Shown piece after piece: positions 10,479 through 18,814 of a stretch of 64,000 bases of DNA; the stretch's first letter is position 1; each line of letters begins with the position of its first letter. Location of the stretch: contig NZ_CP109181.1 of NCBI RefSeq assembly GCF_036248275.1, forward strand, positions 5,890,001 through 5,954,000, read 5' to 3'. Origin of the DNA: Streptomyces sp. NBC_01716 (GTDB taxonomy: Bacteria > Actinomycetota > Actinomycetes > Streptomycetales > Streptomycetaceae). The position numbers and the translations under genes are program-made. Under the pieces are notes generated by a model. That model was not told where the DNA came from and made no database searches. It worked only from the letters and a program-made list of their open reading frames with translations.

Positions 10479-11608
10479 GGGGTGATCCTTCGTCCTGGGC
10501 GCTCCGGCCGGTCGGCCTCGAACAGGAGCAGGCTCTCAGGCTGTACGGAGAGCCGCACAGGATCGTCCACGCGCAGACCGGCCGCGGCGGCGCGCGGCGC
10601 CACGAGCGACAGCTGCCGGGAGCCGAGCCGGACGGTGACCTCGGTGGCGCGGCCGAGGACCTCGGTCACATAGACGGTGCCGCTCAGCTCCAGCGCGCCG
10701 CCGACGGCCCCACCCAGCGTGATGTCCCTCGGCCGTACGCCCAGCTGTACGGCGCTGCCCGGCGCCGCCGGTACGGCCACCGGCAGCTCGAAGCCGCCCT
10801 CCGCCGACCCGAAGTGCCCCTCCGCGGTGACGGTCCCCGGCAGCAGATTGATCAGCGGACGCCCGAAGGCGCGGGCCACGAACGTGTCGTACGGCCGGTG
10901 CCAGATCTCCTCGCGCGTCCCGGTCTGCGTGATCCGCCCGTCCCTGATCACCCCGATCCGGTCGCCGAGCGCCAGCGCCTCCACCGAGTCGTGTGTCACA
11001 TACAGCGTGGTGGTGCGCCGGACGTCGCCGATCGCCTTCAGTTCGGCGCGCATCGCCTGGCGCAGTTTCGCGTCGAGATGGGAGAGCGGTTCGTCGAGGA
11101 GGAACGCGCGGGCGGGCCGTACGAGCACCCGGCCGAGCGCCACCCGCTGCCGCTGCCCGTTCGACAGCGCGCCGACCGGGCGTTCCAACAGCCGCTCGAT
11201 ACCGAGGAGTTCGGCGACCTCATGGATCCGCGTGCGCGCCTCGGCGGCGGGCAACCGGTACTTCGGCGAGCGCAGCGGCGAGGCGAGGTTGTCGTAGGCG
11301 GATCGGTGCGGATAGAGCGCGTACGACTCGAAGCACATGGCGACGCCCCGGTCGTACGGCTCCACCCCGGTCATGTCCCGGCCGCCCAGCTCGACGGTGC
11401 CGGAGTCGGGCTCCTCCAGACCGGCGACCGTCTTGAGCGTGGTCGTCTTGCCCGCGCCGGAGGGGCCGAGCAGACAGAAGAACTCGCCGTCGGCGACGTC
11501 CAGTTCGATGCCGTCCAGTGCGGTGGTGCGCCCGTACGACTTGTGGACGCCACGCAGCGCGATCGTCGTCGAGGAGGACGGGGAGGACGGGGAGGACGCC
11601 GGTGTCAT
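10475..11608 (-). CDS. ABC transporter ATPase, CUT1 sugar type (first of a pair)
   Basis: A 377-residue ATPase. After a Ser-rich N-terminus (SSPSSPSSS) come Walker A GPSGAGKTT (about 49-57), signature LSNGQRQRVALGR, Walker B AFLLDEP and a TOBE-type C-terminus. The Q-loop again carries Glu (MCFESYALYPHRS) and the signature again lacks the second Gly of LSGGQ. These are the same two departures seen in the companion ATPase, so the pair looks like a distinct subfamily rather than a damaged gene. The start GTG/ATG region overlaps the permease stop by 4 bases. It acts at the inner face of the membrane with the two permeases. Confidence 0.92.
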   Translation of the reverse strand: MTPASSPSSPSSSTTIALRGVHKSYGRTTALDGIELDVADGEFFCLLGPSGAGKTTTLKTVAGLEEPDSGTVELGGRDMTGVEPYDRGVAMCFESYALYPHRSAYDNLASPLRSPKYRLPAAEARTRIHEVAELLGIERLLERPVGALSNGQRQRVALGRVLVRPARAFLLDEPLSHLDAKLRQAMRAELKAIGDVRRTTTLYVTHDSVEALALGDRIGVIRDGRITQTGTREEIWHRPYDTFVARAFGRPLINLLPGTVTAEGHFGSAEGGFELPVAVPAAPGSAVQLGVRPRDITLGGAVGGALELSGTVYVTEVLGRATEVTVRLGSRQLSLVAPRAAAAGLRVDDPVRLSVQPESLLLFEADRPERPGRRITP

Positions 11609-12438
11609 GACTTCACCGCCCCGAACGACAGCCCCCGCACCAGATACCGCTGGATCGTCAGCGCGAGGAGCAGCGGCGGGACCACCGACACCAGCGCGGC
11701 GGCGGCCGTCAGGTTGTACTTGGGCCGGTCACCGCCGAGGAACGACAGCGCGCCCACCGTCACGGTCTGCGCGTCCGACGAGGTGAGGATCAGCGGGAAG
11801 ACGAAGTTGTTCCACGCGAAGATGAAGGCCAGCAGGGACACGGCGGCGATGCCGGGCTTCACCAGCGGCAGCGCGACCCGGAAGAACGCCTGCTTGCGGG
11901 TGTAGCCGTCGAGCAGCGCCGCCTGCTCCAGCTCCGGTGAGAGATCGGCGAAGTACGAGCGCATGATCCATACGATCAGTGGCAGCGTGACCAGTTGCAG
12001 GACCCAGATCATGCCTACGTACGTGTCGAAGAGCCCGAGCTGCTGGTAGAGCACGAACAGCGGGATGATCACGGTCAGTTCGGGCGCGAAGCGGAACGAC
12101 AGCAGCGTGAACATCAGATTCTCCGAGCCCCGGAACCGCCACCGCGCGGCGGCGTACGCGGCGGGCAGCCCGATCACCAGGGAGAGCCCGACGGCTCCCA
12201 GCGACACCACCAGGCTGTTGACGAAGAACCGTACGAACGGCACGCCCTCGTCCTCGCCCGCGCCGAGGACCGTCCGGTAGGAGTCGAGGGTCGGGGAGAA
12301 GGAGAAGTACGTGCTGAACAGCTCGTTCGCCGGCTTCAGGGAGAGGATCACCATCCACGCGACGGGGAAGAGCGCGAAGAGGAAGTAGAGGATCAGCGCC
12401 CCGTCGGCGGCGATCCCCAGCAGCCTGCGTCGTGTCAC
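11605..12438 (-). CDS. Sugar ABC transporter permease (MalG-like)
   Basis: A 277-residue integral membrane protein with six predicted helices. The first is GALILYFLFALFPVAWMVIL. The cytoplasmic EAA loop EQAALLDGYTRKQAFF docks the ATPase. It starts at GTG within a GTGA overlap with the upstream permease gene. That start gives the normal short N-terminus (MTRRRLLGIAADG); longer frames overlap the first permease. It belongs to the carbohydrate uptake 1 family and partners the other permease, the lipoprotein and the two ATPases. Confidence 0.93.
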   Translation of the reverse strand: MTRRRLLGIAADGALILYFLFALFPVAWMVILSLKPANELFSTYFSFSPTLDSYRTVLGAGEDEGVPFVRFFVNSLVVSLGAVGLSLVIGLPAAYAAARWRFRGSENLMFTLLSFRFAPELTVIIPLFVLYQQLGLFDTYVGMIWVLQLVTLPLIVWIMRSYFADLSPELEQAALLDGYTRKQAFFRVALPLVKPGIAAVSLLAFIFAWNNFVFPLILTSSDAQTVTVGALSFLGGDRPKYNLTAAAALVSVVPPLLLALTIQRYLVRGLSFGAVKS

Positions 12439-13463
12439 TTCGGCACCTCCGCGGCCCGGTTCTGGATCCGGCCCAGATAGCGCACCAGCACCATGGCCGC
12501 GAGATAGACCACCGCCCACAGCACGATCATGTAGCTCAGCCCGAACGAGTAGCGCTGGAAGCGGATCGCCTCCAGATACGCGCGGATCTGGAGCACCACC
12601 GTGGAGTCGCCGGGACCGCCCTCCGTCAGGGCGTAGATGATGTCGAAGACCTTCAGCGAGTCCATGAACCGGAAGATCACGGCGACCAGGACGTACGGCC
12701 AGAGCATGGGCATCGTCAGCTTGCGGAAGGTGAACCACCAGCTCGCGCCGTCGACCGCCGCCGCCTCGAACGGGGAGGCGGGCAGCGAGCGCAGCCCGGC
12801 CAGCGCGAGGATCGCGACGAACGGGGTGTAGACCCACACGTCCACGGCGATCGACGACAGCAGCGCGCCCGTCGGGGTGTCCGTCCACTGCACACCCCCG
12901 AGGCCGAACGGGCGCAGCAGATGGTTCACGACGCCGACCGACGGCTGGAGCATCAGTTTCCAGATGATCGCCGCGATCACCGGAGCGATCATCAGCGGCA
13001 GGATGAGGACCTTCTCCAGCACCCGGCCCACCAGGGTCGAGCGGTGCAGGAGGAGCGCCACGGCGACGCCGAGGACCGTCTCGACGACGGCGGCGCCGAC
13101 CGCGTACAGCACCGTCACCCACGCCGAGTCCCAGAAGGAGGAGTCGGTGAAGATGCGCCGGTAGTTCTCCAGACCCACGAGGTCCGGCTGCGGTTTGCTC
13201 GCCGCGAAGTCGAACACGGTGTAGTAGAGGCCGAGTCCGAAGGGGTAGAGGATCCCGCCGGTCAGCAGCAGGGCGGGGACGACGAGCAGATACGGCCGCA
13301 GGGAGCGCCGCCAGGCGGGCACGCTCCTCTCCGCGCCGGGACCGCGGCGGCCCCGGGGCCCCGGTTCCGCGGCCGACGCCTTCTCAGGGGCGCCGGCCAC
13401 GGCCGCGTCGTCGGCCGAGGCCGCCCCGTGATCGGCCTCCGTCGACGAGTCCATGGGTGTCAC
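12435..13463 (-). CDS. Sugar ABC transporter permease (MalF-like)
   Basis: About 342 residues. A polar, Ala-rich cytoplasmic N-terminus of some 60 residues precedes six membrane helices, the first being YLLVVPALLLTGGILYPFG. The EAA-type loop lies in FEAAAVDGASWWFTFRKLTMP. The GTG start is chosen because it overlaps the binding-protein stop as GTGA, like the other junctions of this operon; an ATG three codons later is the alternative. Together with the MalG-like permease it forms the transport channel. Confidence 0.9.
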   Translation of the reverse strand: MTPMDSSTEADHGAASADDAAVAGAPEKASAAEPGPRGRRGPGAERSVPAWRRSLRPYLLVVPALLLTGGILYPFGLGLYYTVFDFAASKPQPDLVGLENYRRIFTDSSFWDSAWVTVLYAVGAAVVETVLGVAVALLLHRSTLVGRVLEKVLILPLMIAPVIAAIIWKLMLQPSVGVVNHLLRPFGLGGVQWTDTPTGALLSSIAVDVWVYTPFVAILALAGLRSLPASPFEAAAVDGASWWFTFRKLTMPMLWPYVLVAVIFRFMDSLKVFDIIYALTEGGPGDSTVVLQIRAYLEAIRFQRYSFGLSYMIVLWAVVYLAAMVLVRYLGRIQNRAAEVPK

Positions 13464-14890
13464 CCGACCTTCGGGGCCAGATCGTCCGCCAGACCGTTGA
13501 GTACCGGCCCCGCGCTCTTGCCCCCGTAGATCTCCTGGAGCGCCGACGCCCAGCTGGTGGTCGCGTCGAAGAACTGCTCCTGCGGGGTGAACTGGATCCG
13601 GGTCTGGTCCTGGACGGCCTCGAACGTCTCGATGAAGCCCGGGAGTTCCTTCATCTTGTTCCGGTACGCCGCGTCGTCGCTCACGGATCGGCGCACCGGA
13701 TCGATGTGGTTGTACTCGATCGCGCCCTTGCGCAAGTGCTCCTTGCCGGTGGCCCACTGGAGGAACAGCCACGCCGCGCTCTTCTTGCCGCTCTTCGCGT
13801 TCATCCCGAGCGACCAGATCCACATGTTGGTCGCCAGGGACCCGTCGGGGCCCTTCGGCCCCGGGTGGAACGCGATGTTCCCGGCGGCGGGCGAGGCACC
13901 CTTCACCGCCTGGAAGTACGCGGCGGTGTCCGCGTCGAAGAGCATGCCCGCCTTCTTCGCGCCGAGATCGCTGGAGCACTGGTACCAGGTGTACGAGGTC
14001 CAGGAGGGCGGCCCGCCCTTCTTGACCATCTCCGCCCAGTCGCGGGTGAAGCCGATGGCCTCGGGCGAGTTCATGGCGGGCTTCAGACTCTCGCCGTCGA
14101 CCGTGAAGTCCTTCAGCCCGTAGCGGGAGAACATCGTCATGAAGCCCGGATGGATCGTCGCCCAGCTCCGCGAGCCGCGTACCGCGACCCCGTACATCCC
14201 GTCGAAACCGGCGCCCGGCGCCTTGCGCTTGATGGTGCCCGCGAGTTCACGCAGCTCGTCGAAGGACTCGGCCGGCCTCAGCCCCAGCTTGTCGAAGACC
14301 TCCGTGTTGTACGCGACGACGTTGGCCTCCCAGCCCCACGGCAGGGCGTACTGCCCGCCCCGGCCGAGCGGCGCCCCGGCCTTCAGGGACCATCTGGTGC
14401 CTTCGAGGAGACTCGGCAGGAAGTCGTTCTGGTCCCACTCCGCCCCGGTGGCCGACTCGTTGCGCATCCACGGACCGAGATCCTCCAGCCAGCCCGGCGG
14501 GCCGTACTGCCACACCATGTAGGCGCCGAGCATGAAGATGTCGTACGACGCCCGGCCGCTGGAGAGGTCCACGGTCAGCTTGTCGAAGTAGTTGTCCTCG
14601 GGGAACACGTCGTACTCGACCTTGATGCCGGTCTTCTCGGTGAAGGTCCCCAGCTCGGCGATCAGCGCGTCCGTGTACGGGTGCTTGTTGAGCAGCGCCT
14701 TGACCGTGGTGCCCTGGTGCCGCCGCCAGTCGAAGGATCCGGTGACGTCGTCGGCCGCCGAACCGTCGCTCTTGCCGTCGCCGCCGCCGAAGCCGGCCCC
14801 GCAGGCGCTCAGCAGGGGGACGGAGGACGCCGCCGCCGTCAGAGCGAGGAACCGCCGGCGGTCGTGCCCGAGCTTCCCGTGCATGTCCAT
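13460..14890 (-). CDS. Sugar ABC transporter substrate-binding lipoprotein
   Basis: A 476-residue extracellular solute-binding protein of the CUT1 type. The leader has a twin-arginine stretch (HDRRRFLALTAAASS) and a lipobox LSAC with Cys30, so it is probably exported folded and lipid-anchored. Residues after about 60 contain the typical binding-protein pattern (TEKTGIKVEYDVFPEDNYFD, then WGWEANVVAYNTEVFDKLG). The ATG is preceded by GGAGG at 6 bases. As the first gene of the eight-gene operon it faces the divergent kinase gene across about 165 bases holding the candidate operator. Ligand unknown. Confidence 0.92.
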   Translation of the reverse strand: MDMHGKLGHDRRRFLALTAAASSVPLLSACGAGFGGGDGKSDGSAADDVTGSFDWRRHQGTTVKALLNKHPYTDALIAELGTFTEKTGIKVEYDVFPEDNYFDKLTVDLSSGRASYDIFMLGAYMVWQYGPPGWLEDLGPWMRNESATGAEWDQNDFLPSLLEGTRWSLKAGAPLGRGGQYALPWGWEANVVAYNTEVFDKLGLRPAESFDELRELAGTIKRKAPGAGFDGMYGVAVRGSRSWATIHPGFMTMFSRYGLKDFTVDGESLKPAMNSPEAIGFTRDWAEMVKKGGPPSWTSYTWYQCSSDLGAKKAGMLFDADTAAYFQAVKGASPAAGNIAFHPGPKGPDGSLATNMWIWSLGMNAKSGKKSAAWLFLQWATGKEHLRKGAIEYNHIDPVRRSVSDDAAYRNKMKELPGFIETFEAVQDQTRIQFTPQEQFFDATTSWASALQEIYGGKSAGPVLNGLADDLAPKVG

Positions 14891-14932
14891 CCATGACCTC
14901 CACGGTCCGGCAGGAGACGCTGTTCCCACGTC

Positions 14933-14969
14933 CCACTCGTGGATAACGCGTTCCTTCGAGTGGTTAACA
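14933..14969. promoter_or_regulatory. Candidate operator for the DeoR regulator
   Basis: Two elements overlap in the divergent promoter region. One is an inverted repeat CCACTCG / CGAGTGG with 17 bases between the arms. The other is a direct repeat GTGGATAAC and GTGGTTAAC starting exactly 21 bases apart, two helical turns. DeoR-family proteins often bind spaced repeats. The assignment to the operon's regulator is inferred from position. Confidence 0.5.
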
Positions 14970-15056
14970 GAGCTTGGAACACCGGTAGTTGCGCGTCAAT
15001 CCCGCGCGCGCCGGAAAATCTCGGTGCAGAGTGAGAACTTCACAGAGGGAGCCGAT

Positions 15057-16517
15057 ATGTGGATGGGTGTCGATCTCGGTACACAGAGCGTCCGCGCGGT
15101 GCTCGTCGACGACGACGGGGCCGTGCTCGGCGGCGGCGCGGCCCCACTGGCCGGCGTACGCGAGGGGGTACGCCACGAGCAGTCGCCGCACGACTGGTGG
15201 CGGGCGGTTCGCGCGGCGATCGGCGGAGCCCTGCGGGACCTGCCCCCCGGCCGGTCGCGCCCGGTCCGCGCGCTCGCCGTGTGCGGCACATCCGGCACGG
15301 TCCTGCTCACCGACGGCACGGGCCGGCCGCTCACCGCCGGGCTGATGTACGACGACGGGCGCGCCACCGCCGAGGCCGCGCTGGCCCGCGAGCGAGGACT
15401 GCGCGTCCAGCCCACCTGGGCGCTGCCCAAGGTGATGTGGCTGCTGAGGGAGCAGCCGGCGGGCGAGGCCGTACGCCTCACCCACCAGGCCGACTTCGTC
15501 GTGGCCCGGCTGACCGGCCGGCCCACCGCCACCGACTCCAGTCATGCCCTGAAGACCGGTTACGACCTGACGGCCGACGCCTGGCCGCACGAGCGGCTGG
15601 CCGGGCTCGGGCTGCCGGAGAGCCTGTTCCCGGAGGTCGTACGGCCGGGCGGGCGGCTCGGCGAGGTCGGCGCCGACGGGGAGGCGGCCACCGGTGTCCC
15701 CGCCGGCACCCCCGTGATCGCCGGGATGACCGACGGCTGCGCCGCGCAGATCGCCTCCGGCTCACTGAGCGTCGGGTCCTGGAACTCGGTCCTCGGCACC
15801 ACACTCGTCCTCAAGGGCGTCACCGACCGGCCCGTCCACGACAGCACCGGCGTGGTCTACAACCACCGTGCGCCCGACGGCGGTTGGCTGCCCGGCGGCG
15901 CCTCCGGTGTCGGGGCCGGCGCGCTGGCCGGGGCGTTCCCCGACGCGGACCCCGCGCACCTCGACGCCCTGGCCCACCGGTACGAGCCCTCGCACGGGCT
16001 CGCCTACCCCCTGGTCTCGCGCGGCGAGCGGTTCCCCTTCCTCGCCCCCGACGCCAGCGCCCTCCTGCTGGGCGAGCCCCGGTCCGACGCCGACCACTGG
16101 GCGGCGCTCCTCCAGGGAGTCGGCCACACCGAACGGCTCTGCCTGGACTACCTGGACCATCTCGGCGCCCCGCAGGACGGCCCGCTCACCTTCACCGGCG
16201 GCGGCTCGCGCAGCCCGTACTGGAACCAGCTGCGCGCCGACATCCTCGGCCGGACCGTGCACATCCCCCGGCACAGCGAACCCGCCCTCGGGATGGCCGT
16301 CCTCGCCGCGTACGGCGCGGGCGCCGCCCCCACCCTCGCTGCCGCCGCCACGCGCATGGTCGGCCTCAGCCATGTCCTGCGCCCCGACCCGGCGCGCACC
16401 GCGCGCTTCCTGGAGCCGTACCTGAAGCTGGTCGGCGAACTGGAACGGCGCGGCTGGCTCCCGGCGCCCGTCGCCGCGCACGCGCGCACCCGTGCCGACG
16501 CTTTGGAGACCTCGTGA
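15057..16517 (+). CDS. FGGY-family carbohydrate kinase (second kinase of the island)
   Basis: A 486-residue ATP-dependent sugar kinase. The N-terminal loop is MGVDLGTQSVRAVLVDDDG, followed by AVCGTSGTVLLTDGTG. GMTDGCAAQIASGS carries the catalytic Asp, and the FGGY C-terminal motif is FTGGGSRSPYWNQLRAD. The ATG follows GAGGGAG; a second ATG two codons later is possible. It is divergent from the ABC operon and overlaps the following phosphatase gene (GTGA). It is only distantly like the first kinase by eye, so the two probably act on different intermediates. Substrate unknown. Confidence 0.9.
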   Translation: MWMGVDLGTQSVRAVLVDDDGAVLGGGAAPLAGVREGVRHEQSPHDWWRAVRAAIGGALRDLPPGRSRPVRALAVCGTSGTVLLTDGTGRPLTAGLMYDDGRATAEAALARERGLRVQPTWALPKVMWLLREQPAGEAVRLTHQADFVVARLTGRPTATDSSHALKTGYDLTADAWPHERLAGLGLPESLFPEVVRPGGRLGEVGADGEAATGVPAGTPVIAGMTDGCAAQIASGSLSVGSWNSVLGTTLVLKGVTDRPVHDSTGVVYNHRAPDGGWLPGGASGVGAGALAGAFPDADPAHLDALAHRYEPSHGLAYPLVSRGERFPFLAPDASALLLGEPRSDADHWAALLQGVGHTERLCLDYLDHLGAPQDGPLTFTGGGSRSPYWNQLRADILGRTVHIPRHSEPALGMAVLAAYGAGAAPTLAAAATRMVGLSHVLRPDPARTARFLEPYLKLVGELERRGWLPAPVAAHARTRADALETS

Positions 16518-17137
16518 GTACGACCCTGCTGCTGGCCCGCCACGGGCAGACGCTCTGGCACGCCGAGAACCGCTACGCGGGCGTGAGCGACGTCGGCCTC
16601 ACCGACGAGGGCCGCGCCCAGGCGGCGCGGCTGGGGGAGTGGGCGGGCCGGCAGGCGACGCCGATCGACGCTGTATGGACCTCCACGGTGCCCCGCGCGA
16701 TGGCCACGGCGGATCCGGCGTGCCGGGCACTCGGCCTCGTACCGAAACGCGAACACGACCTGCGCGAATGCGACTTCGGGGTGATGGAGGGCCGCACGCT
16801 CGCCGAGTTCGAGGCGACGGACCCGACGGGCGCGGCGGCGTTCCGCGCCGACCCGGTGGTGAACCCCTTCCCGGCCGCCGAGGACCCCCGCTCGGCCGCC
16901 GCGCGCGGAGCGGACGCGCTGCGCCGGATCGCGGGGGCGCACGACGGCGGCCGGGTACTGGTGGTGGCGCACAACACCCTGCTGCGGCTGGTGCTCTGCG
17001 AACTGCTGGGAATCCCGCTGAGCGACTACCGGCGGGTGTTCCCGGGACTGCGGAACGCGGCGGTGAGCGAGGTCCGCACGGACGGCAGGAGCGTGGCGCT
17101 GCTCTCGCTGAACGTGCCGTGCGAGCCTCGGGTGTAA
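16514..17137 (+). CDS. Histidine phosphatase (phosphoglycerate mutase-like)
   Basis: A 207-residue member of the histidine phosphatase superfamily. The catalytic RHG is at residues 9-11 (LLLARHGQTLWHAENRY). The acid Glu lies in RECDFGVMEG and the second His in VLVVAHNTLLRLVL. The GTG start overlaps the kinase stop as GTGA, so the two are co-translated. Such enzymes dephosphorylate sugar phosphates or 3-phosphoglycerate derivatives. Pairing with a kinase suggests removal of a phosphate from a pathway intermediate or overflow product. A small convergent hairpin (CTCCGCG / CGCGGAG) follows the stop. Confidence 0.9.
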   Translation: MSTTLLLARHGQTLWHAENRYAGVSDVGLTDEGRAQAARLGEWAGRQATPIDAVWTSTVPRAMATADPACRALGLVPKREHDLRECDFGVMEGRTLAEFEATDPTGAAAFRADPVVNPFPAAEDPRSAAARGADALRRIAGAHDGGRVLVVAHNTLLRLVLCELLGIPLSDYRRVFPGLRNAAVSEVRTDGRSVALLSLNVPCEPRV

Positions 17138-17158
17138 CTCCGCGCGCAGACGCGGAGG

Positions 17159-18013
17159 TTACGTCGCGGAGGAGAAGTACACCGCCAGGCGTGCCTGCTC
17201 CACGGGAGCCATGCGCTTGAACCACTTGCCCCACGTGGAGTGCTTGATCCTGCTCCGGTGAGTTCCGGACCGGACGGTGTTGAGCTCGTTGTGGCCGATC
17301 CCGGCGTCGTACTGGACTTCGTGCTCAGCGATGCCGGCGATGCCGGACGCCTCCGAGACGATCGCGTCGTCGAACGAGGAGACGGTGGTCCAGTCGGTGC
17401 CCATGCGGGAATTGGGCATGGCGTTCGGAAGGCTCTTGAGGAACGCGCTGTTCGGCTTCATGTCCGCGCACTGCTGCCAGCCCGCCGCACAGACGTTGCC
17501 CCAGTTGGTTCCGCCGTGCGGAGTGCCGAGGGTGACGACGTCCTCGATGTAGAGGCGCGGCGGGAAGCCCGCGGTGCCCTTGGCCGTGTGGTGGAGCGCG
17601 GCGCGGACGACGAGACCGCCCATGGAGTGGGCGACGACGTCGACCTTCACGTTCTTCTTCGGGTTCGAGTAGTTCTTGTAGACGTAGTTCGCGAACGCCT
17701 TGGCCACGGTCTTCAGGGACGTGTCACGGCTGCCCCTGTAGTTGTACGAGCACTTCTTGTTGCCCGAGTAGTAACCGAAGGTGAGCAGGTTTCCCCGCCA
17801 TCCCTTCTTCGCGAAATGCCCACGGGCGGCAGAGAAGTAGTCGGTGCAGTCGTGCTTGCCGGTCGGAGCGAATCCGTGGACGAAGATGACGCGGTTGTTC
17901 TTCCCGTTCGCCCGGCCCGGCGCGGCACTGGCCGGTGTGACGGTGAGCATGGTGAGAACGACGGCCAGCGCGGCGGAAAGAAGCAGCCTGAGCCGCCTCT
18001 GCGGTTTCTGCAT
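17159..18013 (-). CDS. Secreted esterase/lipase, alpha/beta hydrolase fold
   Basis: A 284-residue exported hydrolase. The Sec signal is LRLLLSAALAVVLTMLTVTP with cleavage near ASA30. The oxyanion segment is VIFVHGFAP. Nucleophile Ser130 sits in AHSMGGLV; a likely catalytic His is in GIGHNEL, and several Cys could form disulfides. It resembles the LipA/EstA-type triacylglycerol lipases, with the loop TLGTPHGGTNWG after the nucleophile strand. The ATG is preceded by GGGGAA. It stands alone and converges on the phosphatase gene. Substrate chain length cannot be told. Confidence 0.88.
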   Translation of the reverse strand: MQKPQRRLRLLLSAALAVVLTMLTVTPASAAPGRANGKNNRVIFVHGFAPTGKHDCTDYFSAARGHFAKKGWRGNLLTFGYYSGNKKCSYNYRGSRDTSLKTVAKAFANYVYKNYSNPKKNVKVDVVAHSMGGLVVRAALHHTAKGTAGFPPRLYIEDVVTLGTPHGGTNWGNVCAAGWQQCADMKPNSAFLKSLPNAMPNSRMGTDWTTVSSFDDAIVSEASGIAGIAEHEVQYDAGIGHNELNTVRSGTHRSRIKHSTWGKWFKRMAPVEQARLAVYFSSAT

Positions 18014-18153
18014 GGTGATTCCCCGTGATTGATGGTGGGTCACTTGTACCGGATGCAAGGACATTTCCGGCGGACGATGGGCACATTAGCCCGGCCAGGT
18101 CACGGGGTGTGCCGGTCGTTCGCCCCACAGGGACTCACCGGGGCAGCTGCGGA

Positions 18154-18675
18154 TCAGTGGTAGGCGTGGACGACGGCGTGGCCCTTGCCGCGGCCGATCA
18201 TCCATTTGTTCACCGGGGTGGTGATCAGGAAGGCGACGGCGAATCCGCCCAGCAGGGCCGACCAGAACAGCCCGTCGGACAGGTGGGCGTCCATCGCTCC
18301 AGGGGTCAGGGCGATGATGGCGTTGTCAACGAGCTCCATGACCGCGATGGAGACGGTGTCGGCGGCGAGGGCGACTTTGACCGCGCTCTTGAAGTCCAGG
18401 CCGGCCCGGCGGACCGCGAAGAGCGTGAATGAGTAGCCGAAGATGAATGCCAGGGTGATCGCCAGGATCATGGTGGGCACGTTGCCCCACAGCAAGGCCG
18501 TACCGATGGCCATGCCGAGGATCTCGCCGATGGCACAGCCGGTGAGGCAGTGCAGGGTCGCTTTGGCGGCGGTGGACCACGACGCGCCCGACCGCCCGTT
18601 GCCGGCCTGGTGAGTGGCGTGGTCATGAGCGGTGGGTGTGTGGTGCGCACTGTGGTCCATGACGTCCATCCCCAT
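18154..18675 (-). CDS. DUF4396 membrane protein with His-rich N-terminus
   Basis: A 173-residue membrane protein. Residues 1-27 are rich in His (MDHSAHHTPTAHDHATHQ), suggesting metal binding. About four hydrophobic helices follow (CLTGCAIGEILGMAIGTALL, ILAITLAFIFGYSFTLFAV, GLFWSALLGGFAVAFLIT). The pattern, with NAIIALTPGAMD between helices, matches DUF4396, often found near copper genes. Any of three close ATG codons could be the start; the longest is given. A CsoR-like operator lies about 45 bases upstream, pointing to copper control. The biochemical function is unknown. Confidence 0.82.
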   Translation of the reverse strand: MGMDVMDHSAHHTPTAHDHATHQAGNGRSGASWSTAAKATLHCLTGCAIGEILGMAIGTALLWGNVPTMILAITLAFIFGYSFTLFAVRRAGLDFKSAVKVALAADTVSIAVMELVDNAIIALTPGAMDAHLSDGLFWSALLGGFAVAFLITTPVNKWMIGRGKGHAVVHAYH

Positions 18676-18718
18676 TCCCGTCGATGTGACCCGACGCCGG
18701 GCCCCGCATCGCGACTCT

Positions 18719-18735
18719 ATACCCCTGGGGGGTAT
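18719..18735. promoter_or_regulatory. CsoR-like copper operator upstream of DUF4396
   Basis: ATACCC-CTGGG-GGGTAT is a near-perfect palindrome of the type bound by actinobacterial CsoR copper repressors (TAxCCC...GGGxTA). It is 44 bases upstream of the DUF4396 start, at the expected promoter position. No csoR gene lies in this window. Confidence 0.65.
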
Positions 18736-18760
18736 TTTTCCAGTGGTGTTCGGATGCCCC

Positions 18761-18797
18761 CAAGGGGGCGGGCGGCCTGGGGGTGCCCGCCCCCTTG
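18761..18797 (-). terminator. Hairpin terminator after the DUF305 gene
   Basis: Perfect 13-base arms (CAAGGGGGCGGGC and complement) with an 11-base loop lie just after the DUF305 stop. They separate it from the DUF4396 operator and promoter. Confidence 0.8.
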
Positions 18798-18814
18798 CGG
18801 ACTACTGGGCAGGC

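Noticed and set aside
18721..18797. Overlapping GC-rich hairpins read as a riboswitch
   Set aside because: The arms are explained by a simple terminator and the CsoR-like palindrome; no known riboswitch consensus was recognised.
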